A stretch of 64,000 nucleotides of DNA from Sipunculus nudus (Eukaryota > Annelida > Sipuncula > Golfingiida > Sipunculidae): NCBI GenBank assembly GCA_026874595.1, contig CM049318.1:18152241-18216240 (forward strand), given 5' to 3'. Each line of letters starts with the position of its first letter. Within the stretch, counting starts at the first letter, position 1. Made by a program: the position numbers and the translations under genes. The notes under the pieces were generated by a model, which was given only the letters and a program-made list of their open reading frames with translations, was not told the DNA's origin and searched no databases. Below, one piece after another: positions 25,159 to 37,300 of the stretch.

Positions 25159-25323
25159 CTATCCCAGGGTGAGTGTAGACATATTTTTGGTTGCGCTTCT
25201 CACTCCGGCACCGACACGTGCTTCTAGCTGAGCCTGTTTGTCCATGTCTTTTATCTTCCCTGTGCTGTACTGGCGTCGTAATTCATCTCGCAAGAGTTGT
25301 GAAGATCGTGCTAATTCCCGATA
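25159..25323 (-). CDS. Coiled-coil gene last exon
   Basis: 54 codons and a TAG stop (25161-25159); acceptor ACATTTACAG. YRELARSSQLLRDELRRQYS and DMDKQAQLEARVGAG match the C-terminal end of CCDC177 best of all the exons. The tail is Ser/Thr-rich. Confidence 0.92.
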   Translation of the reverse strand, partial: YRELARSSQLLRDELRRQYSTGKIKDMDKQAQLEARVGAGVRSATKNMSTLTLG

Positions 25324-28300
25324 CTGTAAATGTAAGAAATATAATAAAACATGGGAATCAAAGATAAAGTGCCTTACTTGATTATATGATGTGAATATTT
25401 CCATAATATTACTTAAAAAAAAAAACAATGGACAATCTGTATATGGTCAGCTAAGTCAATATTAATGAACAGGTCAATATATATCAGAATTAAATGTAAA
25501 GAAAACCTTAACATTTGAAGAAATAAAAAATACTGACTTTTTATGGCCAAAATGTGGTTCTGGAAGTTAACACTAGAGTAGAAGCTCTGGTAATGTGAGA
25601 TAAAGTTACTGGTATCAACAATGAGAGATTTTAAAATCTGCACAAAAGGCAGTTTCCTGTTTAATTGGAAGACCCAAAATATCTGTAATGTTGATTATTC
25701 TAATTAAACTTTGTCCCTTAGCTGTTTAGAAGTGCACTTTAAAAAAAAAAGAGCACTGCAAAAGTGCATAGTATGCAAATTGGATGTCTTATGACCTCGG
25801 ACCTCATTAAAATGCATGGATCCTCCCAAGAATCAAGATCAGGTGAGATATTAATTATAATGGTTAATATTTAGGTTGAGTTTCATCAATACCCATCATA
25901 TTCCTGGTAAGATATCACGGCTACACCATAAAGAACCATGGTGACCTCTGTAATATATGCATGGTATGCATGGATTTTGACAATAATTGTCCTTCACTGA
26001 GATAATCTACTGCTCAATAGTTAAAGTAAGTTTTATGAAAATCCATTGAATCCCCAGTAAGTTATTGCAGTAACAATAAAAATTAATGGACAGTCAGATG
26101 GAGACATGGATCAATGCTGCCAATACCTTTATACTCTTTTGTGTTTCATCAAAATTCATCATATTCCAGATAGATTATCGTAGTGACACCATAAAATGGC
26201 CTTTTGACCTCTGACCTCATTACAAATGCGTGGATTTTTCCTATAGTCAAACTTGGGCGAGACTATCTATTGGTTAGAAGTTATGGTGAGTTTCATGATG
26301 ATCCATGAAATCAATGTTAAGTTATTGGTGACACTAAAAATTAAAGGACGGACAGCGGAGAGACAGAGGGATGGTCTGTGGGTTTACCATAATACATCCT
26401 ATCATAGATGGGCTTATATAAAAAAGTAGGTGACAGAAGTTACCTCTGCTATGGCCTCTGCTTTGTCCTGCATCACTGCTCTGCTCTTTGCATCTTTTAG
26501 TGCCAGCTCTGCCTCTATCTCCTCCCGCCACATTTCTTCTTGAGATAATAATCTGTAAAACAAACAAAATGCCATCTATATGCATTAATCTATTTAATAT
26601 TTAACATTTCATGATGGCTTCTTCAAATTATATGGTCTCAAATGATGCCTTCTCAGTTACTTTGATGTGTAATAGATATGTGCTAATCTACATTAAATAT
26701 TTATTAACAGAATGAAAGGATTTAATGATGCATGATGGTGGTTATTTTAATATATGAAAAGTAAAGGTCAGTAATGTAGTTGAGTCCACACCATCAAAGT
26801 CTGAGTACTAGTCTGAGTCCAGGTCACTTGAGTCTGAGTTCAAATCAAAGTCCTTGAGGTTCAAGTCCAAGTCCACCTCCTTTCAATCGTAGTCATTTTC
26901 AGCCCAATTCCAAGTCCAAGACTGAGTCAATACAAATATTCTTATTAACAGACATTAAAAAAGGATATTTGGGATAATCATGAAAATTTTATGTAAGTTT
27001 ACAAGTGCCCTTTACTTGACTGATTAATTAAGTTTAGCCTCTGATGCATAGCTAAAAATTGGTATGTACAGTCTTATTTGTTGTAATATTCCGTTAGAAG
27101 TTCACCCATGTGTACCATTGTTATATAGTACATGATGAGTTTTCTTTGCTACTTGACTCCAGATTGACTCGGCTTGACTTCTTGAGTCCTTACCAACAAG
27201 TCCAAATCCAAGGCCCTCCAAGTCCAAGTCCTTTAAAAAGTGGACTTGAGTCAAGACTTGTCCTATATTACTGGTAAAGGCACTGTTTTAAGGATATGTT
27301 CATGAACTGTGTTCAGCAATGACTGGTGAATGAGAATGGAGAGATGTATTTGAAAATAGTGGTATGTAATTATCATTCCTTCATGATTTCAGTTCTTATT
27401 AACCTTGGAAGTCATTACCTGTACTAGTGCAAACACTGAAATGACATGGAGGGAACTGATCATCATTCAAAGCTAGTTTCACATCAGATATTACAAGTAC
27501 AGTAGAGTGCCGTTTTTCCAAAAGCAACGGGGGACAAGCTTTTCTTTTGAAAAAAAAAAACCAAATTTTCAGAAATTTGGACGAGGGTCTAAGGCAAATT
27601 TTGTAACACAGTTAATGATTAACTTGATGCTATATTAATGATGGAACACCGTGTTTCTTTAGGACCCACGTAATTTATGACCAGAACTTATAAAAATATC
27701 AGATTTATTGCAGAGTTTGATAGGTAAAACCCATTTTAATCTGTTTTTAGGATACTTGTGTGCCATTTTTTCCAACAAATTCACAGGAGGGAAAGGTCAA
27801 ATGACATTGCCATTATAGTAGTTCAGTTAGTTTCTTTAACATATGCATACGCATAACACAGTCTGTTTTCTTTTCATTGAATCCATATCTCTGGCAGGTG
27901 ACAGCAAGACAACCGTGTTCGGTTTGTGTTCTCCTTGAAAAAAATAAGCTGAGTAACGGCAAGTTTGAGTAAGTGACACAATTGCTCTCTCGGAATGAAA
28001 TGTATGGCCAGGCCCGAGTGCTATGGCCTCGCATCAAAACCAACTTGAGCACAAGTGATGTGCATGTGATACCTCACCAATACTCTTGCGAGTAAACTGC
28101 TAAGTTGTTTGGCCTGACATCCCAGCCCAAGCCGACAAAGTATGCTTGCTTCAGTACAAATGAGATATGGTTGATAATACACTAGCTGTAGTTATCACAC
28201 CTTCGCCCCGGTGACAGCATCGGCCCAGAACTAATTAATTAGGGTCACCACTCGGCTTGACCACCTGACTTCAGACCTTTGTGACTCGTAATTACAAAAA

Positions 28301-31300
28301 TTAATTTGAGGTGTTGACATGCTTGAAAAATATTTTGGAAATACGAATAAATTTTCAGTTCCCAATTTTCAGAAAAACAAGTTTTCGGAAATTCAGTATT
28401 CGGAAATACAGCACTCTACTGTATCTTAAAGGTACAGCTGTACCAATTGCAGTGGCCTCAAAGGAATGTCATGCACCTGTTTTGAAGCTCACAATGTTCT
28501 GCAAGATCAAATCCCCATGATTAACCATTATGTGGTTAGTTGTTATTGTTTAATGCATCAGGCACTACAATTCCTATTAACACTGACAACAGAAAATATG
28601 CACAGCAGGGAGACCCATTAGTTAATATACACTACAAACTGGATGTAATGTTTCACTGAACAAAAATATAGAAAGGTGCAACTGGGTCAAGAATACAAAG
28701 CTTTATATGTAAGCTTATATAATAATTACAGGGACCGGTGCAGTATCATCACATTATGATGTGATAGTGATGACCCCTTTTATAAAATCAGAATATAGAA
28801 AGATAGAACTTGGTTTGGACCATATGGCTTTCAAAAAGTAATTAAAATGGTTGACACCTATTAAAATACAAGCTTAGTGTAGGTTCTTGTACACAAGCTT
28901 TCAGGTGCTCGGCCCCCTTCCTCAAGTGTGAATCAAAACCATATGGCTTAATATGTCAGCTCATTATCATGACTAAAAGCTACTGTACAGTGACATTCTA
29001 CTATAATGTGCTGATGATGCTTACCTCTTCATGTTGTTCCTCTGTTGCTGCTCCCATCTCTCTCTCTCCTTCTGTGCTTTCTTCTTTTTCTCCAGTGTAT
29101 TTTTAGTTGCTACTTCTGATGCACGTTCTTCTGTCTGCATGTACAATATACAAGCAACTCAAGAATCCACAAATTACCTAACAAGAGCCAACGCAAATGG
29201 TGCATAATATGCCTGTTGCATATCTAGTGACCTCTGACCTCATTAAATATGCAATAATTTTGCTGAGAATGTAATTCAGATGAGAAACTGTAATGGTAAA
29301 TATTCAAAATGAGTTTCATGAAAATCCATAACATTTTTGATAAAACATCAAGGCACCATCAAATTCTGGTGACCTATGACCTCTTTAAATATGCATGGAT
29401 TTTGCTTATCAAAATCCATTATATTCCTGGTAAGTTCTTGTGGCGATACCGCAAAGTCACCTAGAGTCCTGTAACCTTATTAAATATGCATGGATTTTGC
29501 CCATACTTGAACTTGTGTGAGATAATTCTAATAATGGTAAGTAGTAATGCTGAGTTTCATGAAAATCAAACAAATCCCCAAAATTAAAGTTATCAGAGTG
29601 ATACTAAAAGTTAACAGACAGATGGCCAGGCATACAGACCATGGCATCATAATATGTCTTCAACACTTGCAATCCTTTAATTTGTAAACTTGACCACTAT
29701 GCTATGTCTGATACTTCATCCTGTAAAATTCTATAAAAAAAAACATTTAACCAATATACAACTTTGATGTGATTCACTTTGACAGGAACTTTTACAATAT
29801 CCTCTTCATCCAAGGACACCTACCCATTTCCTGTAAGTCTGCAGCTAATGTTAACCTCAACATTAAAAGACACCTACCAGTTTCCTATAAGTCTGCAGTT
29901 CATCTTGCCACATGTGCATCTCCTCTTCCATCTGTTTCTGTAACTCTCTTGTCTTCTTGATTTTCTTGTCTAATTCTCTTCTGTAAAATACATAATATAA
30001 TGGTTTAGAAAAAAAGAAATAATATGTTGGTATTATATCTGATTTTCATGAAAATTTCGAAAAAAATTATATTAAATTAATGCTGTCATGCTCTGAAAAA
30101 CATTGAAATAGTGAAACAACTCGAAACTGAATTAAGGGACTTCGTTAAAAGGTATCTGAAAAAGATATCACTGTTGCAACTGTTAGAAAGATTTCGTTTT
30201 TTTTATGTGACCCCAAAAATTATCAACTTTAAGTGACATGATATTTAAACAAACTGGCCCAAAGTCGAAAGTAATTAAGTAAGTAATCAGTAGTAAAATC
30301 TTCAAATTAATATAAAATGTGTATAACAGACCTGGATTGACATATGATAATGGTGCAGTACTTTTCTCACTGTACAAGTCTAACTTGACCAGAAAAGAAG
30401 AGTGTTAAAAATAAAAAAAAACAATCTTTATAACTAAATAAAATTGCTAGGAAAACTGAGGTACATTCATCAACAAGTTAGATAATTTTTTGCCCAAATG
30501 ACTTGATATAAATGCTCATTTTCTTTTTTAAGATGAGGCAGGATTATTAAAATAAGACACTGAGAATACTGGTATTATTATGTGTGAACTGCTATACTTA
30601 CTGGCTCAAGTGAATCTCATGTTCTTTTTGTCTGCGGGTCAGATCACGATTTGACATTACCGTTGAGTGTCTCATCTCCATGGCTGACCGCAGATTGTCC
30701 AGATCATCCCTGAATTATAATAATACTGTATTTAATCAAACAAGGAAGTCTTTGTTGTGCACATGAATTAGTTGGAGTGTTTTAAATTGAAATAAATCTG
30801 TCCCACATGCAGCATATTTTTCCTTTGTTCTAACTGTACATTCAAATCCACCTGCTTGACAGCTAGCCACGTCTCGAAGTAGTGTCATTCACAGGAGCGA
30901 GTTCGGCTCTTGAATGGCATGGCTGGGTCTCCGCTGCTGGGATGGGTAGAGGGAATGTGGGTTGCTTCTGGCTTTGTGGCTGTGGATGCTGTAGCTTTCT
31001 AAAAAGGACAACAGCTCAGGATGGATGCTGGTGCCCTCTACGGCTCCCTGCTTGGCTTGGCGTGGCACTGCGAATGCTGGCTCAGAGAACATGCTTAAGG
31101 AGGGCACAGGGCTGAGGTCTTGACCACAGCAATCTGTAGCTGCTCGATGAGCGTATACCTCTTTTGGCTTGGCTTTGACAGCTAGCCACCGACAGCGACG
31201 CAACAAGTTTCAGGTTTCTGTTGCGTTGCCAGCCCACCAGTGGGCTAACTTGGGTTATAGCACGTTACTATCTGTTACTCTTAGAAAGGAAATTGAATAA

Positions 31301-34300
31301 AAATATTTCCTATGGTTTTTACATAACAACGTCCACATTATGTGGTATGTCAAAAGGCCTGTAATAAAAAATAACTATTTTTGAAAGCATGAAGCACCTG
31401 TAACAACAACTGATTTATTTGTCCAGAGGGAACAGAAGTATTAACAGCCCGGCAGACATCTTACATGTAAAATGTTTTAGGCCTGTGTACTATTATGTTC
31501 ATATTTTTACTTCAATGGTGCAAATAATGCTGAGAATAGAACAGTAATGTTTTTCAGTGGTCAAATATACAATAAGCATAGAAGTAATAAACATTAATCA
31601 ATTGATATATTTTAAATCTCACTCTCACAGTTGTGTATGAGTGTTATAATCACAGTTAACTGCAGGGGCAATCTATGGCTAGCTATTGTGCAAGCAACTT
31701 GCATGCTCAGTTACCAAATAAGGAATACATGTTGTTTGGTCAGATCAGCATTGTAACTCCACCTAACTGGTTGCCATTATATGTATTCATAACTTAAAGG
31801 GGCCCAATCACCTATCTGACCCTAGTAAACTAAAGGTAATCCCTTGGAGCTTTTATAAAATAGGCCCAAAAAGTGGATATCACCCCACAGGGACTGTTTG
31901 TTTTCTTAACAAGGGACCTATGGGTCACGACACTCAGCTGTTATATATGATAAAAAATATTATTTAGAAATGAGGCACATGCTGGTTTTGTGTGGTAATA
32001 AATATAAGCTTTATTATGAGTTGTTGTTGTTTAGCTTAGGTATGATTTTGATGGTACCTTTGGAGACAGGGAAGAGGATTGATTTCATTTATTTTATTAA
32101 CAAATGGAGTACTATTGTCACACAGATTTTGACTTGGCCATATAACTTATAAGAAGAATATATAATATAAGGGTTTAACTATTAATTAAAAAAAATTACA
32201 AATATTGTCCCAAATATAATTTTTATTAAAAATAATAAGAGAATCATATGATTTTTTAAAATGAAATATAACTGAAATGATTATTAAAATAATATTAAAG
32301 AATATATTCATGAATGCATTCATGAATACATTTTGAAAGTATTTGCACTGGTATTCATATACTTTCATTTTTACCTGAATTCCCATTCTTTATGCAAGAA
32401 ATTTATAATGGAGTACATAATCATATTTGTATTTAAATACAATTACAAAGTATTCGCATCATGTCTGGTGTTTATTCAGTTTTCACCAAATAATGATGTT
32501 GAGAATCAAGAATATACAAAATTCACACATTTAAATAATGATCATAAGTACCTTGTTTTATGGCTTTTATTTATATTAAAAAATAACTGTAATAAATTCA
32601 TTTTGGACTAATTTCACATCAATGTACACACTAGACACAGTAGGAATCTAGATTAATATTATCAACTGCATCTTTGTCTATCATTAAATTCCTTCATATG
32701 ATCCCTAATGATTAGTAATGAATGATATGATTTACTTCTTTATCATTAAAATTGAACTGAAAAATACCATAGGTGACTGCATGGTGTTATTTGGAATAAG
32801 TGACATTCTATCCATCGATATAAGATTCTTATATCATCAGTAACTGCAAATTAATTTCCTGTTATTATAAACTAACAAATTCCTTTTCTATTTGTCTTTA
32901 ATTTTTTATTAAAAACCAATAAAATTTATTAATTTATTGTTTATTGTTATGTAGTTGGTTAAAACTACTAGATGAGTTGGGTTGGACACCTGGATCAACT
33001 GTGGCAGGCCATAAGCTGCCTGGATTCCCGTGTATGCCTCGCCTCAAGCATGCATAATTTGCTGAAAGTTCAACAAGGTCAACATACAGGTGACTCAAGA
33101 GGGGCTGGAGAGAGCCAAAGTCTGACAGGGTCTCATAAAAACATTAATAAAAGCTACAATTTTGGCCAATTTCTTTCAGCTTTCTAAACTTAAAAGCTGA
33201 AATCCTTATGTGTGCATGATATGAAAATTATATCAACAGTGCTCACAGGAAACAAACGTGCCATGGTCAAAGTTGGGCAAAATTTAAGTAACTAATTTTA
33301 CATTTATACTAATAACTTATAAAATTTGAAAAATTCATAACTAATTTTGGGTATTCAATTGAATCTTGATTAAATAATGTTACATCCCTGACAAAAAATC
33401 CCTAGCTTCAGCAATCCCCTTGTTAAGGGAGTAAATATATTTCTTGATTTTTTACAAAGTGCATTATGTTTGGGCCCATAACTTAAAACAATTACCCAAT
33501 ACTGACATCATTCTGGCATGTGCATAGAGAATGAAAAATATGTATATTATTTATGATTAAAGTCAGATGAGTGGTTTTGATATTAGGCAGTCTTGAAGTG
33601 TAACAATGGGTTTTTAATGGGAAAATGAAGTTTTTGATTAATATCTTGAAGGTATTAAGTCCTAGAGACCAAATTCTTGGCATGGTAGGTGATTTTGGAG
33701 ACATCTAACTGTATGCCGAATTTAAGGAACTAAGAGCTGAAGCTGGGGAGCTGAGCTCTTGCAAACTGCATAACACTAGCTTGATGTAAACAATATGTTA
33801 CATGGTGCTTGAAAACTTGTAAAAATCTACAGTTTTTGATCAACTGATTTCAAATTTTTGGTGTTAACAGTTGAAAAGCTAACAAAAACATGCTGTGAAA
33901 ATTAAATCCACAGTACTTACAGGAAAAAAACGTGCCATGGTCAAAGTTGGGCAAAATTTAAGGTACCAATTTTTTATTTTTATTAATATTTTAAAAAGTT
34001 TAAAAGATTTTCATCTAATTTTGGGTATACAATATAATTTTGATTAATTAAAGTTATATTACTGGAAAAAAGGTCCATAGCTTTAACATGTTTTGTGTTA
34101 AGTGATCAAATATCTTTCCTGATTTTTTATAAAATGCATTATGTTTGGGTCCATAACTTTTTTAAATTATATAATACAGACATATTTTCTTGAATGTACA
34201 TAGGAACTATATAGAGGAATATTTATGGTAAATATGAAGAAAAACAGATGAATGGTTTTGATATTAGGCAGTCCTGAAGTGTGAAAATAGGTTTTTAATA

Positions 34301-37300
34301 AAAAATTGAGTTTTTTCCTTTATTTCTCAAAGGAACGAAATCAAAAAGACCCAGTTTTCGGCTAAGTAGGAGATCTTTGGGACATTTAACATTATGCCGA
34401 ATTTTGGATTCCTAGGTCTTACGGTTTCAAAACGTGCCACATCTACGGACGGACGGACGGACGGACAGACGGACGACGGACAATGGACCACTACTATAGC
34501 TCAGATGACTTATAGTCAGCTGAGCTAAAAAACTGAAAATATAAGTTAAAATATTAGAATTCTAAGTTGCAATCATTATTTATCCAGAGTGTAGTTCATA
34601 TTGGGTCATATTATGCATACACATATATTTTATTATTTTTAAATCACAAATGTTTAAACTGAAATTAAAAGAAAATAATGCCACAACATGGCATCTACAA
34701 GATTATTCCTTGAATCACTATTTAAAAGTTTTGCACATTGGAGTTTTCAGTACATGCTTAATTTTATTCACCGAAATAAAATAAAAGATTCAGTAAATTT
34801 GATAAAATAAAAACATCTTATCAAATAAAATATACACACTGTTGGTTGAATGAGGGACAAACAAAATCATTGTGCTAATTACTATCTTGGCTATAATTTA
34901 TTCCTGGAATTACTAGTCAATTTCACATCTGGTGAAGTTTTTACTCTTCTGAAGTAAGGAATTACTTATCTGATGAACACTTTCATAGCAATACACCACT
35001 TTGTGGACACAATTAAATGCACTTTAATCTTTGTAACTCTGGTGGTACAATTCAAAATCTAAAATGTAGCATAGCCAAGATAAAGAAAATACAGAAAATT
35101 ATAACATTCATCTAGTTAATGCACCATCTGGGGGGGGGGGGGTGCAGGGCAGCCTGCTAGTAGTGGCCAAGCTTGGCCAAGGCAAGCTGCCTGGGGTGGG
35201 TTACATAATTACATAAGTGAAGGCTGTGTTACTAGGTGGGCTAGAAGTAAACAACACTTGACATGGTGTATGAAAACTTGAATAAAAGCTACTCTTTTCA
35301 ATCAATTCCTTTGAAATTTCACATTTTAAAAGATTAAATCATTATGTATATATGCTGTGAAAATTAAATCAACAGTGCTTACTGGGAAAAAAAGTGCCAT
35401 TGCCAAAGTTGGACAAAATTTAAGGTATTGATTTTTCATTTATGCTAATAACTTGAAAAATTTGCAAAATTCAGATCTAATTTTGGGTATACCATTGAAT
35501 CTTGATTAAATAAAGTTATATTCCTAAAAAAAAGACTCTAGCTTCAGCAATTCTCATGTTAGGTGAGTAAATATACAGTGGAACCCCACAATTACGACCA
35601 CCCTGGGGACTGAGCAAAGTGGTCGTAATTTGGGGATGGTCGTATTTGTGAAACTTACCGTGGTCGCATATAACACGCTGATATTTAATGTGTATCAGAG
35701 TTTATCTATTGCATATCTTTAATGTGAATTATAACAAAATATTTTACTTAGCAGAGGCGCCTTATTATGAATGTTTTTTTGTGTGTGTAGCTGAACGTAT
35801 TTATTCATGATAAAAATTAATATACATGTACACATACGTAGTGACTGATGATTAACAAATAATAACACTAAGGCAATACAATTACAACCTACTGAATGCA
35901 TATTGAACATAATACGTGGCTGTCATATATTTAGCCTTCCGCTTAAGTATAAATTCGTGCACTTGAGTTTTCCCGGCGCTAAACTGCTGAGCCATTTGGT
36001 GCTGACTGCGCGTGGTGTTGCCGCCTTGATTAACGCCACTTATCCTTCAAGGAGAGCTCTTTCAGAGGCATGGTTGCCTATCAGCAAGCAATTTAAATGC
36101 AAACTTAACCAGTAGAGAAATAAACTGACAACGATCTATCAGAAAAGGCAAGTTAATGTGAGGGATTTTCCCCCATGCAAGCTTTATTTATACATTTTAC
36201 TGACTGCTCAATACTCAGTGTCAGTAAGGTATGAACACATTTGGGATTAACTAGGTCGTTAATTTTACCAATGAGGATCGAACAATATGTGATGAGTTGA
36301 AATATTTAGCCCACAACCCCACACTTAGGGTAGCTGTAATACAGGTGATCACTGAGGGGCAATTAACAACTGACCCCAGGTCAGACCGGCTCATTAAGTA
36401 ATCAGGCCGATGGTTACCCTCTTTGATCTATAACCTACACCTCAACGAGTCTCAGCGAAGACACAGAGTCGGGAAGATATGCGGGACCAGATTAAAACTC
36501 GGGTTAAGAAACCTTGTTACCCGCTTTGATCTTTCGTTAAGGCGCCTGTGACAAGACGCAGCCATTGACTCGTGACAAATGTTGTTTCAGTACTTCTCGG
36601 CGGTGGTCACATTAGGGGGGTCGCATTAGCGCTGGAGCCTGGAAATCTGGTCGTAATTCTGAATTCAGGGGTGGTCGTAATTGTGGGTCATTTTTTAACA
36701 TAAATCAACTAAAAAAAATTCGGGACCAAGCAAAATGGTCGTAATTGTGGGGTGGTTGCAATTGTGGGGTGGTCGCAAGGCGGGGTTCCACTGTATTTCC
36801 TGATTTTTTAAAAACTGCATTATATTTGGGCCCATAACTTCAAAATAATACCTAATACTGACCTAATTTTTGGTATGTTCATAGAAAATGTATGGAAGAA
36901 TATGAATACTAAATATGATCAAAAACTGATCAGTGGTTTTGACATTAGGCAGCCTTGAAGTGTTACAATGGCTTTTTTATGGAAAACGGAGGTTTTTCCT
37001 TAATATCTCGAAGGAACAAAGTCCTAATTACCCAATTTTCGATATGGTAGGAGATTTTGGGGACATCTAATGGTATGCAAAATTTTGGATACATAGGTCC
37101 AACGGTTTTAAAACGTGCCCTGTTAACGGCCGGACGGCCGGACGACGGACAAAGGACCACAGCTATAGCTCAGATGACTTACAGTCAGCTGAGCTAATAA
37201 AAACATGTTTATAATATGTGGGCCTGCCAAAATAATCAAAACAAATTCAACAAGGGCATCAGCTGCAAGTCAGATAAGCCAGAGCTTTGCAAATTGCATT

